From positions 2,760,638-2,824,637 of the forward strand of contig NZ_KK853997.1 in the NCBI RefSeq assembly GCF_000696185.1: 64,000 nucleotides of DNA, read 5' to 3'. The notes under the pieces were generated by a model. That model worked only from the letters and a program-made list of their open reading frames with translations. It was not told the DNA's origin and did not search any database. The stretch is from Kitasatospora cheerisanensis KCTC 2395 (GTDB lineage: Bacteria > Actinomycetota > Actinomycetes > Streptomycetales > Streptomycetaceae). Positions 38,299 through 47,350 of this stretch are shown here, piece after piece (position 1 is the first letter of the stretch; each line of letters starts with the position of its first letter). The position numbers were made by a program, and so were the translations under genes.

Positions 38299-41200
38299 TC
38301 AGTCGATCGGCGGCGCCGTCCTGACCGGCGTCCGCTCCAGCGCCTCCAGCGCGACCCGGACGGCGGTCTCCAGCTGCGGGTCGCGGCCCGCCGCCCAGTC
38401 GTGCGGGGCGATCGGCACCTCGATGTCCGGCGTGACGCCGCCGTTCTCCAGGCCCCAGCCGTAACCCTCCAGCCAGCTGGAGTACTTGGGCTGGGTGACG
38501 ACCGTCCCGTCCACCAGGTCGTACTTGTTGTCGATGCCGATCACGCCGCCCCAGGTGCGGGTACCGACCACCGGGCCGATGCCGAGCGCCTGGATCGCGG
38601 CGTTGACGATGTCGCCGTCGGAGCCGGAGAACTCGTTGGCCAGCGCCACCACCGGGCCGCGCGGGGCGTCCGCCGGGTAGGGCTCGGCGCGGTCCAGGTC
38701 GCGGGCCCGGTTCCAGCCGACGATCCGGCGGGCCAGCTTCTCCACCACCAGCTGCGAGGTGTGGCCGCCGCGGTTCTCCCGCAGGTCGACCAGCACGCCG
38801 TCGCGGGCCATCTCGATCCGCAGGTCGCGGTGGAGCTGCGCCCAGCCGAGGCTCTGCATGTCCGGCACGTGCAGGTAGCCGAGCCGGCCGCCGGACAGCT
38901 CGCGGACGGCGGCCCGCCGGCCGGCCACCCAGTCGTGGTAGCGCAGCGCCTCCTCGTCGTCCAGCGGCACCACCACGGGGTGGCGTTCGCCGCCGTCCTT
39001 GCCGCTGACGGTCAGCTCGACCGGCTGGTCGGCGGTGCCGGCCAGCAGCGGGCCGGGGCCGGTCACCGGGTCGACCGGGCGGCCGTTGACGGCGAGGATC
39101 GCGTCGCCCGGGCGGATCGCCACACCGGGCGCGGCCAGCGGGGAGCGGGCCCGCGGGTCGGAGGACTCGCCGGGCACCACCCGCGCCACCCGCCACACCT
39201 CGCCGTCCCGGACCAGGTCCGCGCCGAGCAGGCCCTGCCGGCGGGCCGCCTCGGTGCCCCGGCCGGGCGGCACCACGTACGCGTGCGAGGTGCCGAGCTC
39301 GCCGACCGTCTCCCACAGCAGGTCCACCAGGTCGGAGTGGCAGCCGGCCCGGTCGACCAGCGGCCGGTAGCGCTCCAGCACGCCCGCCCAGTCGACGCCG
39401 CCGAGGTCCGCGCGCCAGAAGTTGTCGCGCATCAGGCGGCCGTTCTCGTCGAACATCTGCCGCCACTCGGCGGTCGGGTCGACGGTCACCCGGATCCGGT
39501 CCAGGTCGACGGCGGCGTCCTCGTCGTCGTCGGCCTTCTGGTCGGCGGGCACGATCCGCAGGCCGCCGTCCTCCAGCACCGCCAGCCGGGCGCCGTCGCC
39601 GGAGACCGCGAAGGTGTCGACGCCGGTGAGCAGTTCCTCCACCCGGCGCTTCTTCAGGTCGTAGCGCTCCAGCACGGTGCCGGCCGGGTCGTCGTCCAAC
39701 GAGGCGGCGCTGTCGCCGAGTTCGCCGCTGAGCGGCACCCGGCTCCACAGCACCCCGTCCTTCGCGGCGCGCAGCGCCCCGAACTGCCCGGCCCGCACCG
39801 GGAACGGCACGATCCGGTCGGCCAGCCCCTCCAGGTCGACCCGGGTGCTGGGCACCGCGGACTCGTTCTTGTCGCCGTCCTTGGTCTCCTCGTCCTCCCC
39901 GCCGACCGGCCGGCCGGCCCGCTGCGGCCCGAACGGCGACGGGGTGTCGGCGGCCAGCGTCAGCAGGAACGGGCGGGTGCCGCCCGGGAACGACAGGTCG
40001 AACACGTGCTGGTCGTAGACCGGGTCGAAGGTGCGCACCGACAGGAACGCCAGGTGCTTGCCGTCCGAGGTGAACGCCGGCGAGTAGTCGTGGAAGCGCT
40101 GCGGGGTGGCCTCGCTGACGGTCCGTGAGGTCAGGTCGGCCAGCATGATCTGGCGCAGCGACCACGGGCCGAGCACCGGCTGCGACCAGGCCAGCCAGCC
40201 CGAGTCCGGGCTGAACACCAGCCCGCTGACCTCGCCGTCGCCGCTGCGCGCGAGCTCGTGCACGGCGCCGTCGCTGAGCGCCACCAGCAGCAGCCGGCCG
40301 TCGTGCGAGGCCACCGCGAGCTGCCGGCCGTCCGGCGAGACGGTCAGCGCCAGCACCCGGCCGAGCTGCCCGGCCGCCAGCCGCCGGCGCTCCGCGCCCA
40401 GCACGGCCGGCGCGTACTCGATCGCGTCGTCGCCGTCCGCGTCCGTCACCCACACCGCGCCCTGCGCGCCGTCCTCGCCGGGCACCACCCGGGCCAGCCG
40501 GCCGCGCACCCCCGGCGTCTCGTCCAGCACCCGGGACGGGCCCTCCCGGTGCGTCACCCAGTGCACCGTGCCGCGCACCACGACGGCCGCGGCCCGGCCG
40601 GTCCGGTCGACGGCAGCGCTCTCCACCTGGCCGTCGGCCCGGGTCGGGTGCGGGCGGCGGCTGCTGCGCGGACCGGCCAGGTCGATCTCCAGCCGGCGCG
40701 CCTCGGCGCCGTCCAGGTCGTCCAGCAGCCAGAGCTCGCCCGCGCTCTGCCAGATCACCCGGGTGCCGTCGGTGGACGCCTGCCGGGCGTAGAACCCGGT
40801 GTCCGCCGGACCGTGCGCCCGCAGGTCGCTGCCGTCCGGGAGGCTCGAGTACAGCCGGCCGACACCCTCGTGGTCGGACAGGAACGCCACCCGGTGCCCC
40901 ACCCACATCGGGCTCTCCAACTGCCCGTTCAGCCCGGCGTGCAGCCGCTCGAACTCGGCCGCGCCGATCCACAGCTTGCCGGCCCGGCCGCCCCGGTAGC
41001 GCTTCCAGTGCGCGGCCTCGCGGTTGTGCGTCCCCAGCAGCACCCGCCCGCCGGCCGCGCCCTCCGGCACCGGCTCGAACGCCAGCGCCCCGATCGGCCC
41101 GTACGGCAGCCGCTCCGGCTCTCCGCCGTCCAGCGGCACCGCGAACGCCCACGTCCGCCGGATCGTCTCCTGCCCCGCGGTGCTGATCGCGATCGGCCGA

Positions 41201-41502
41201 CCGTCACCGGTCCACCCCACCACCGCCGTGTACGGGCTCCCCCAGTACGTCAGCCGCCGCGCCTGGCCGCCCGCCACCGGCACGACGTGCACCTCCGGCG
41301 CCCCGTCCCGCCCCGACGTCCACGCCAGCGTCCGCCCGTCCGGCGAGAACCGCACGGCACCGACCGGCACCTGATCCGCCGTCAGCCGCCAGGCCCGCCC
41401 GCCCCCGACGGGCGCCAGCCAGACATCGTCCTCGGCAACGAAAGCGACAACATCGCCGTGCAGGTGGGGGTGTCGCAGGTATCCACGCGAAGAATCGGTC
41501 AC
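38299..41502 (-). CDS. tricorn protease (S41 family)
   Basis: 1067 residues, GTG start. WD-like beta-propeller blades fill the first 650 residues (repeated FSPDGRTLAW, VSPDGRQLAVASHDGRLLLV, FTSDGKHLAFLS), followed by a helical region, a PDZ domain (GVAIRPGDAILAVNGRPVDPVTG) and the S41 serine-protease core. EFSGSDGDIVNAA holds the catalytic Ser by analogy with Thermoplasma tricorn. It degrades peptides released by the proteasome; streptomycetes have a proteasome, so a downstream peptide-trimming role fits. The regions DEETKDGDKNES and DQKADDDEDAA are acidic inserts. Confidence 0.95.
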   Translation of the reverse strand: MTDSSRGYLRHPHLHGDVVAFVAEDDVWLAPVGGGRAWRLTADQVPVGAVRFSPDGRTLAWTSGRDGAPEVHVVPVAGGQARRLTYWGSPYTAVVGWTGDGRPIAISTAGQETIRRTWAFAVPLDGGEPERLPYGPIGALAFEPVPEGAAGGRVLLGTHNREAAHWKRYRGGRAGKLWIGAAEFERLHAGLNGQLESPMWVGHRVAFLSDHEGVGRLYSSLPDGSDLRAHGPADTGFYARQASTDGTRVIWQSAGELWLLDDLDGAEARRLEIDLAGPRSSRRPHPTRADGQVESAAVDRTGRAAAVVVRGTVHWVTHREGPSRVLDETPGVRGRLARVVPGEDGAQGAVWVTDADGDDAIEYAPAVLGAERRRLAAGQLGRVLALTVSPDGRQLAVASHDGRLLLVALSDGAVHELARSGDGEVSGLVFSPDSGWLAWSQPVLGPWSLRQIMLADLTSRTVSEATPQRFHDYSPAFTSDGKHLAFLSVRTFDPVYDQHVFDLSFPGGTRPFLLTLAADTPSPFGPQRAGRPVGGEDEETKDGDKNESAVPSTRVDLEGLADRIVPFPVRAGQFGALRAAKDGVLWSRVPLSGELGDSAASLDDDPAGTVLERYDLKKRRVEELLTGVDTFAVSGDGARLAVLEDGGLRIVPADQKADDDEDAAVDLDRIRVTVDPTAEWRQMFDENGRLMRDNFWRADLGGVDWAGVLERYRPLVDRAGCHSDLVDLLWETVGELGTSHAYVVPPGRGTEAARRQGLLGADLVRDGEVWRVARVVPGESSDPRARSPLAAPGVAIRPGDAILAVNGRPVDPVTGPGPLLAGTADQPVELTVSGKDGGERHPVVVPLDDEEALRYHDWVAGRRAAVRELSGGRLGYLHVPDMQSLGWAQLHRDLRIEMARDGVLVDLRENRGGHTSQLVVEKLARRIVGWNRARDLDRAEPYPADAPRGPVVALANEFSGSDGDIVNAAIQALGIGPVVGTRTWGGVIGIDNKYDLVDGTVVTQPKYSSWLEGYGWGLENGGVTPDIEVPIAPHDWAAGRDPQLETAVRVALEALERTPVRTAPPID

Positions 41503-41686
41503 CCGGCCACCCTAGAACGGGCGCGCAGCCGGTGGGCGCCAAACCGGGGAGAGCTGCCGGGAGGCCACCGGGGGCGCGAGGAACTGCAGGAAACGGAAGG
41601 CCCCGGACCGCGAGATCGCGACCCGGGACGGCGACCTGCACGTGCTCGCGACCCGACGGACGCGGCCGGCGCCCGCCCCGCAGCCC

Positions 41687-42430
41687 TCAGCCCCAGCGCC
41701 CCGTGCGCCCCAGCAGCAGCGACCCCGCTGCCACGCCCGCCGTCGAGGTCCGCAGCACCGAGGGCCCGAGCCGGAAAGCTCCCGCCCCGGCCTCCGCGAA
41801 CGCGGCGATCTCCTCCGGCGACACCCCGCCCTCCGGCCCGACGACCAGCACGATCTCGCCGCTGCTCGGCAGCTCCGCGGTGGCCAGCGGCAGCGACCCC
41901 TCCTCGTGCAGGACGGCCGCGAACGAGGCCGCCGAGAGCAGCGGCAGCAGCTGACGCGTCGTCATCAGGTCGTGCACCTCGGGAAAGCGCAGCCGCCGCG
42001 CCTGCTTCCCGGCCTCGCGGGCCGTCGCCCGCCACTTGGCGAGCGCCTTCGCGCCGCGCTCGCCCTTCCACTGGGTGATGCACCGGGACGCCGCCCACGG
42101 CACCACCGCGTCGATGCCGGCCTCGGTCATCGTCTCGACGGCGAGTTCGCCGCGGTCGCCCTTGGGCAGCGCCTGGACGACGGTGATCCGGGGCGCGGGC
42201 GCGGCCTCCTCCCGGACGGCGGCCACCAGCACGTCCAGCGCGTCCTTGCCGTGCACCGCGGCAACGGTGCCGTCCGCGCCGCGGCCCCGGCCGTCGGCGA
42301 GAGTGACGGCCTCGCCGGGCTCCAGGCGCTTCACGGCGACGGCGTGCCGCCCCTCGGGGCCGTCGAGGCGGACGGTGGCGCCGGGCGCGGCGCCCGCCAG
42401 GTCGTCGACGACGAACACCGGTGCGGTCAT
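41687..42430 (-). CDS. rsmE: 16S rRNA m3U1498 methyltransferase
   Basis: 247 residues from ATG 42428-42430. The SPOUT fold has N-terminal PUA-like GPEGRHAVAVKRLEPGEAVTLADGRG, then PKGDRGELAVETMTEAGIDAVVPW and the SAM knot LVVGPEGGVSPEEIAAF plus RLGPSVLRTSTAG. It methylates U1498 in 16S rRNA. It lies downstream of dnaJ, but a strong terminator separates them. Confidence 0.95.
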   Translation of the reverse strand: MTAPVFVVDDLAGAAPGATVRLDGPEGRHAVAVKRLEPGEAVTLADGRGRGADGTVAAVHGKDALDVLVAAVREEAAPAPRITVVQALPKGDRGELAVETMTEAGIDAVVPWAASRCITQWKGERGAKALAKWRATAREAGKQARRLRFPEVHDLMTTRQLLPLLSAASFAAVLHEEGSLPLATAELPSSGEIVLVVGPEGGVSPEEIAAFAEAGAGAFRLGPSVLRTSTAGVAAGSLLLGRTGRWG

Positions 42431-42458
42431 CGGAACAGGAACCCTTTCACGGAGCTGG

Positions 42459-42486
42459 CAACAAGGAGGTGACAACAAGGAGGTGG
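42459..42486 (+). repeat. 14-bp tandem repeat, two units plus partial
   Basis: CAACAAGGAGGTGA (42459-42472) is followed directly by CAACAAGGAGGTGG (42473-42486) and CAAC. Each copy holds a perfect Shine-Dalgarno-like AGGAGG on the plus strand, but no start codon follows at a useful distance. The unit lies between rsmE and the dnaJ terminator, in the rsmE leader on the minus strand. Confidence 0.85.
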
Positions 42487-42490
42487 CAAC

Positions 42491-42534
42491 AAAAAGCCCG
42501 GGCCGGGAGCGGTCGAAAACCGCTCCCGGCCCGG
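42491..42534 (-). terminator. rho-independent terminator of hrcA-dnaJ
   Basis: A perfect 15-bp G+C stem (42498-42512 with 42520-42534) has a 7-nt loop, and on the minus strand GGGCTTTTTG follows the stem. It is the most canonical terminator in the window, 15 bases after the dnaJ stop. Confidence 0.92.
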
Positions 42535-42548
42535 AGGGACAGGCGGAC

Positions 42549-43688
42549 TCACCGGCCGTTGAAGGCGTCCTTCAGCCGGGAGAACAGGCCCTGCTGGCCG
42601 GGCGCGAACTGGCCGGACGGACGCTCCTCGCCGCGGATCATGGCGAGCCGCCGCAGCAGCTCCTCCTGCTCCGGGTCGAGCTTGGTCGGCGTCTGCACCT
42701 CGACGTGCACTATCAGGTCGCCGCGGCCGCCGCCGCGCAGGTGGGTGATGCCGCGACCGTGCAGCGGGATCGACTGGCCGGACTGGGTGCCGGGCCGGAT
42801 GTCGACCTCCTCCAGGCCGTCCAGGGTCTGCAGCGGCACCTGGGTGCCGAGCGAGGCCGCCGTCATCGGGATGGTGACCGTGCAGTGCAGGTCGTCGCCG
42901 CGGCGCTGGAAGACGGCGTGGCTGGTCTCGGCGATCTCGACGTAGAGGTCACCGGCGGGGCCGCCGCCGGGGCCGACCTCGCCCTCGCCGGCCAGCTGGA
43001 TCCGGGTGCCGTTGTCGACACCGGCGGGGATCTTCACCGTGAGGGTGCGGCGGGCCCGGACCCGGCCGTCGCCCGCGCACTCCGGGCACGGGGTCGGGAC
43101 GACGGTGCCGAAGCCCTGGCACTGCGGGCAGGGGCGGGAGGTCATGACCTGGCCCAGGAACGACCGGGTGACCTGGGAGACCTCGCCCTTGCCGCGGCAC
43201 ATGTCGCAGGTCTGCGCGGAGGTGCCGGGCGCGGCGCCCTCGCCGCTGCAGGTGGTGCAGGTGACGGCGGTGTCGACCTGGAGTTCCTTGGTGGTGCCGA
43301 ACGCGGCCTCCTCCAGGGTGATCTCCAGCCGGATCATCGCGTCCTGGCCGCGGCGGGTCCGCGAGCGCGGGCCGCGCTGGCCGGTCGCGGCGCCGAAGAA
43401 GGCGTCCATGATGTCGGAGAAGCCGAACCCGGCCGCCCCGGCGCCGAAGCCGCCGGCGCCGCCGCCGTTCGGCGACAGCGGGTCGCCGCCGAGGTCGTAG
43501 ACCTGGCGCTTCTGCGGATCGGAGAGCACCTCGTAGGCGGCGTTGATCTCCTTGAACCGCTCCTGCGTCTTCGGGTCCGGGTTGACGTCCGGGTGCAGTT
43601 CACGGGCGAGGCGTCGGAACGCCTTCTTGATCTCGTCCTGCCCCGCGTCGCGTCGGACGCCGAGTACCGCGTAGTAGTCCGTGGCCAC
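42549..43688 (-). CDS. dnaJ: chaperone DnaJ (DnaJ2)
   Basis: 379 residues. J domain 1-70 with HPD at 32-34, a short Gly/Phe region (75-100), four zinc motifs CTTCSGEG, CDMCRGKG, CPQCQGFG and CPECAGDG (140-215), and C-terminal substrate-binding domains. GTG 43686-43688 has GGAG six bases upstream; TTG 43689-43691 is the alternative. It is coupled with hrcA, the usual actinobacterial hrcA-dnaJ2 operon under HrcA/CIRCE control. Confidence 0.96.
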   Translation of the reverse strand: MATDYYAVLGVRRDAGQDEIKKAFRRLARELHPDVNPDPKTQERFKEINAAYEVLSDPQKRQVYDLGGDPLSPNGGGAGGFGAGAAGFGFSDIMDAFFGAATGQRGPRSRTRRGQDAMIRLEITLEEAAFGTTKELQVDTAVTCTTCSGEGAAPGTSAQTCDMCRGKGEVSQVTRSFLGQVMTSRPCPQCQGFGTVVPTPCPECAGDGRVRARRTLTVKIPAGVDNGTRIQLAGEGEVGPGGGPAGDLYVEIAETSHAVFQRRGDDLHCTVTIPMTAASLGTQVPLQTLDGLEEVDIRPGTQSGQSIPLHGRGITHLRGGGRGDLIVHVEVQTPTKLDPEQEELLRRLAMIRGEERPSGQFAPGQQGLFSRLKDAFNGR

Positions 43689-43756
43689 CAAATGCTCCGG
43701 TTTGTTCCGCCTCTAGAAGTGCTTGCGAGGGCTGCGTGAGGTCTCGCGCAGCCTTG

Positions 43757-44830
43757 CTATGACTCGGCCAGGATCTGGCCGACGTACCGTGCCACCGCTC
43801 GCACCGCCCCCATTGTGCCCGGGTAATCCATCCGGGTCGGACCGATCACACCCAGCTTTGCCACGCTCTGGTCGCCCGAACCGTAACCGACGGAGACCAC
43901 CGACGTGGAATTCAGGCCCTCGTGGGCGATCTCGTGACCGATCCGGACCGTCATCGCCGAGTCCGCGGTCTCACCCAGCAGGCGCAGCAGCACCACCTGC
44001 TCCTCCAGTGCCTCCAGCACCGGACGGATGGTCAGCGGGAAGTCGTGACCGAAACGGGTCAGGTTGGCGGTGCCCGCCAGCATGATCCGCTCCTCGTTCT
44101 GTTCGGCGAGCGTTTCGAACAGGACCGTCAGCACGGTGCTGACGGTGGACCGGTCGGCCGGGTCGAAGCCGGCCGCCAGGTCCTCCAGGACCGTCGGCAC
44201 CTCGGGCAGCCGGCAGCCGCCCGCCATGCCGTTCAGCCTGGCCCGCAGGTCTCCCAGCAGGGCTTCGCCCACCGGGCCCGGGCAGTCCACCATGCGCTGC
44301 TCGACCCGGCCGGTGTTGGTGATCAGCACCAGCATCAGCTTGGTCGGGGTGAGCGACACCAGTTCGATGTGCCGCACCGTGGAGCGGGTCAGCGACGGGT
44401 ACTGGACCACCGCGACCTGCCGGGTCAGCTGCGCCAGCAGCCGCACCGTGCGGGCCACCACGTCGTCCAGGTCGACCGCGCCCTCCAGGAAGTGCCGGAT
44501 CGCCCGGCGCTCCGGAGCCGTCATCGGCTTCACCTCGGCGAGCCGGTCGACGAACAGGCGGTAGCCCTTGTCGGTCGGGATCCGGCCGGCACTGGTGTGC
44601 GGCTGGTGGATGAACCCGTCCTCCTCCAGCGCGGCCATGTCGTTGCGCACCGTGGCCGGGGAGACGCCGAGGTTGTGGCGCTCCACCAGGGCCTTGGAGC
44701 CGACCGGCTCCTCGGTGCCCACGTAGTCCTGAACGATCGCGCGGAGCACCGCGAGGCGGCGCTCGTCCAGCGGACGCACGGACGGGCGCGGATCGATCAG
44801 GCGCCCGTCGGGCTTGCCATCGTCCGGCAT
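43757..44830 (-). CDS. hrcA: heat-inducible transcription repressor HrcA
   Basis: 357 residues, ATG 44828-44830 with GGAGG about ten bases upstream. The N-terminal winged helix ([49 protein letters not shown]) precedes a GAF-like domain and the C-terminal dimerisation region. It represses class I heat-shock genes by binding CIRCE; GroEL modulates it in known cases. The matching CIRCE lies upstream (44878-44904), so it autoregulates. Confidence 0.96.
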   Translation of the reverse strand: MPDDGKPDGRLIDPRPSVRPLDERRLAVLRAIVQDYVGTEEPVGSKALVERHNLGVSPATVRNDMAALEEDGFIHQPHTSAGRIPTDKGYRLFVDRLAEVKPMTAPERRAIRHFLEGAVDLDDVVARTVRLLAQLTRQVAVVQYPSLTRSTVRHIELVSLTPTKLMLVLITNTGRVEQRMVDCPGPVGEALLGDLRARLNGMAGGCRLPEVPTVLEDLAAGFDPADRSTVSTVLTVLFETLAEQNEERIMLAGTANLTRFGHDFPLTIRPVLEALEEQVVLLRLLGETADSAMTVRIGHEIAHEGLNSTSVVSVGYGSGDQSVAKLGVIGPTRMDYPGTMGAVRAVARYVGQILAES

Positions 44831-44877
44831 GGGCACGCACCTCCGTCGTCGTCCGTTGAACCGGTGGTCGGTCCACT

Positions 44878-44904
44878 CTGGCACTCCACAGGGCAGAGTG
44901 CCAG
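44878..44904 (-). promoter_or_regulatory. CIRCE operator for HrcA
   Basis: CTGGCACTC, nine bases, GAGTGCCAG: a perfect inverted repeat with the canonical N9 spacer. It is the G+C-adapted form of CIRCE (TTAGCACTC-N9-GAGTGCTAA). It sits 48 bases before hrcA and 199 bases before htpX on the other strand. Confidence 0.93.
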
Positions 44905-45102
44905 AACCGTACTTGCCAGTGTACGGCCCGGGCCTGACGGCAGGAACGGTCCTCCCACGTGATCCTCGACCGATTGCCTCCCCGGTCGGCGGGCCGCCGC
45001 CGACACGACCGCATTCCCACCGAATTCCCACCGTTTCGGATGGTGCCCGCGGGCCCCGCCGGTGGCAGCATCGAAGGCGAGCGAGGCGAAGGAGGAGCAG
45101 CG

Positions 45103-46026
45103 ATGTCGGCATCACGGCAGCACTCCCGGTTCACCCCCGACCGCGGCCTGACCGGTCGGATGGTCACCACCATGTTCTTGATCGGCCTGCTGTACGTGGG
45201 CTTCACGGGGCTGCTGATCGTGCTGCTGCGCGGCGCCTGGCCGCTGGTGGTGCTGATCTCCGGCGGCCTGTTCGTCGCGCAGTTCTGGTTCTCCGACAAG
45301 ATCACCGAACGGGCGATGGGCGCCCACCCGGTCACCCCCGAGCAGTTCCCGCAACTGCACGGCGCGGTGGACCGGCTGTGTGCACTCGCCGACATGCCCA
45401 AACCGCGGGTCGCGGTCGCCGACAACGACATGCCGAACGCCTTCGCCACCGGCCGCAACCCCGAGAACGCGGTGGTTTGCGTGACCACCGGCCTGCTGCG
45501 CCGCCTGGAGCCGGAGGAACTGGAGGGCGTCCTCGCGCACGAGCTCTCGCACGTCGCGCACCGGGACGTCGCGGTGATGACGGTGGCCGGCTTCCTCGGC
45601 GTGCTGGCCGGCGCGATGACCCGGATCGCGCTGTACGGCGGAATGATGGGCGGCGGCAACCGCAACAACAACGACCCCAACGCCGCCATCGCGATGATCC
45701 TCGTCCCGCTGGCCTCGATGGTGGTGTACGCGCTCAGCTTCCTGCTGACCCGGCTGCTGTCCCGCTACCGCGAACTCGCCGCCGACCGGGCCGCCGCCCA
45801 ACTGACCGGCCGGCCCAGCGCACTGGCCTCCGCGCTGACCAAGGTGACCGGGCAGATCGCCGCCATCCCGACCGAGGACCTGCGCAAGGCCCAGCCGTAC
45901 AACGCCTTCTACTTCGCGCCCGCGCTGAGCGCCAAGGAGACCGCCGCCCAGCTGCTCTCCACCCACCCGTCGCTGGAGCAGCGGCTGGCGCAGCTGGCGA
46001 AGATCTCCTCCGAACTCGGCCAGTGA
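45103..46026 (+). CDS. htpX: M48 metalloprotease HtpX (PspA-associated)
   Basis: 307 residues, ATG 45103 with GAAGGAGG upstream. Two N-terminal membrane helices (about 20-62), zinc motif HELSH (146-150), a further helix pair about 160-210, and the third ligand in [13 protein letters not shown]. Membrane-bound protease clearing misfolded membrane proteins. The neighbour pspAB supports a phage-shock/envelope-stress role. The stop overlaps a small ORF start (GTGA). Confidence 0.95.
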   Translation: MSASRQHSRFTPDRGLTGRMVTTMFLIGLLYVGFTGLLIVLLRGAWPLVVLISGGLFVAQFWFSDKITERAMGAHPVTPEQFPQLHGAVDRLCALADMPKPRVAVADNDMPNAFATGRNPENAVVCVTTGLLRRLEPEELEGVLAHELSHVAHRDVAVMTVAGFLGVLAGAMTRIALYGGMMGGGNRNNNDPNAAIAMILVPLASMVVYALSFLLTRLLSRYRELAADRAAAQLTGRPSALASALTKVTGQIAAIPTEDLRKAQPYNAFYFAPALSAKETAAQLLSTHPSLEQRLAQLAKISSELGQ

Positions 46027-46145
46027 CCGCCCTCCCGGGCCTCGACTTCTCGGCTTCCGACTTCCCGGCCCCCGACTTCCCGGGCCGCGACTTCCCCGCC
46101 CCTGACTCTTCGACTTCCCGGCTCTCTGACTCTCCGGCCCCCTGA
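46023..46145 (+). CDS. 40-residue Asp-Phe-Pro repeat peptide, overlapping htpX stop
   Basis: GTG 46023 overlaps the htpX TGA (GTGA), the classic reinitiation signal, and the ORF ends 18 bases before pspAB. The product is low-complexity: MTALPGL, then repeats SDFPAP, PDFPGR, DFPAP, and a Ser-rich end (SSTSRLSDSPAP). The repeat is visible as four near copies of CGACTTCCC in the DNA. It could be a genuine small operon peptide or merely repetitive spacer that happens to stay open. No homologue is recognised. Confidence 0.4.
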   Translation: MTALPGLDFSASDFPAPDFPGRDFPAPDSSTSRLSDSPAP

Positions 46146-46163
46146 CGCAAGGAGCTCGACCCC

Positions 46164-46751
46164 GTGGGATTCCTGGACGCCCTGTTCGGCCGCAGCAAGC
46201 CGGTGAAGCCGGACCTCGACCAGCTGTTCGGCATCCCGTCGGCCGCGCTCACCCTGCAGGCGGCCACCGGCTTCCTCCCCACCGGCCTCGGCTCGGTCTG
46301 CTTCGCCGCCGTCGAGGGCGGCGCGTTCGCCGAGGTGCAGACGCAGGTCCGGGCCCTGCTGGACGCGGACACCGAACGCGGCGGCATCCCCGTGGAGGCC
46401 TCCCGGGACGACTACGGCTACTCCTGGCTGCTCGCCCGGCACGCCCCCGAGGAACTGCCCGACCTGGTCAACGACCTGCACGCGGTCAACAGCGAGCTGG
46501 AGGCCAACGGCTTCGGCCCGCAACTGCTCTGCTCGATCGTCGCCTTCCGCGACCCCGAGGGCCGCTCGCTCGGCCTGGTGTACCTGTACAAGCGCGGCAC
46601 CTTCTACCCCATGTGCAAACTGCCCGGGCAGGAGAAGCGCAACAACCCGTTGGAGATCGAGATCTCCAACCTGCTCCGCAACGACCTGCGCATCGAGTCC
46701 GACCTGTCCCGCTGGTTCCCGGTCTGGGGCGCACCGGGCCTGGACGGCTGA
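46164..46751 (+). CDS. pspAB: PspA-associated protein PspAB
   Basis: 195 residues, GTG 46164 with AAGGAG upstream. GFLDALFGRSKPVKPDLDQLFGI at the N-terminus and NGFGPQLLCSIVAF, GLVYLYKRGTFYPM, LLRNDLRIESDLSRWFPVWG later match the actinobacterial PspAB family. It is usually linked with PspA and HtpX in envelope-stress defence. No pspA gene is in the window. It is probably co-transcribed with htpX and the small ORF. Confidence 0.92.
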   Translation: MGFLDALFGRSKPVKPDLDQLFGIPSAALTLQAATGFLPTGLGSVCFAAVEGGAFAEVQTQVRALLDADTERGGIPVEASRDDYGYSWLLARHAPEELPDLVNDLHAVNSELEANGFGPQLLCSIVAFRDPEGRSLGLVYLYKRGTFYPMCKLPGQEKRNNPLEIEISNLLRNDLRIESDLSRWFPVWGAPGLDG

Positions 46752-46762
46752 GGCCCGGGGCC

Positions 46763-47202
46763 TCAGCCGGTCTCCGGCCACCGGTGCGCGCAGGGCCAGT
46801 CGCCCGGGCCGGCGGTCGACCGCATCGGCCACGGCGGGAACCCTCGTACGGCCGGCCCGCTGCGAGAGCGTTCCACCGGTCGGCCCGGGGCTGAGGCGCC
46901 TCCGGGCAGCACCACAGCCGGTCCTGGCCCCAGCTCCCCGGGGCCTTCCGGGCCTGCCGCACCGCCGGACTGTAGACGCCCTTGACCCGGAAGTTCTCCA
47001 GGTGCCGCCGGAAGAGGACCATGGTCACCTGGCGCGTCCGACCCCCGCGGTGGATGCCGATCACCTGCATCCGCTCGTCCTCGGACAGGTTGCCGGGCGG
47101 CAGCACCCAGAGCTTCGCCCCCGGCGCGAAGTGCCGCAGACCCGACTGCGCCGCCGCCCCGCCCGGGCCGCGGGTGGTCCGGCGGGCCACGTTGGCGACC
47201 AT
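46763..47202 (-). pseudogene. hypothetical protein broken by a one-base frameshift
   Basis: ATG 47200-47202 starts a convincing protein: FAPGAKLWVLPPGNLSEDERMQVIG, VTMVLFRRHLENFRVKGVYSP, WCCPEAPQPRADRWNALAAGRPYEG. Staying in frame would run 265 bases into the antisense of pspAB. Shifting one base at the G run (46841-46843, CCC on the plus strand) gives FPPWPMRSTAGPGDWPCAHRWPETG and a stop at 46763, 12 bases from the pspAB stop. That is the natural end. Either a recent pseudogene or a homopolymer sequencing error. Unknown function. Confidence 0.65.
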
Positions 47203-47314
47203 GCCCCACTGAGGGGTTGACCGGTCGTCACAGCTGCTCCTGCCACGCCGAGCAGTCTGCCTCCGGTTCGTCCGCTGCACGAACAGGTTTGTCGCGCGCC
47301 CGGCCCGGCCGGCG

Positions 47315-47344
47315 CCGACCGTAGGGTGGCCGACCGTAGGGTGG
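47315..47344 (+). promoter_or_regulatory. tandem 15-bp duplication carrying two -10-like TAGGGT boxes
   Basis: CCGACCGTAGGGTGG occurs twice in exact tandem (47315-47329, 47330-47344). Each contains TAGGGT (47322-47327, 47337-47342), a streptomycete-like -10. The second ends 8 bases before the GTG at 47351, which predicts a leaderless start; the first would give a 15-base-longer transcript. Confidence 0.6.
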
Positions 47345-47350
47345 TGGCCC

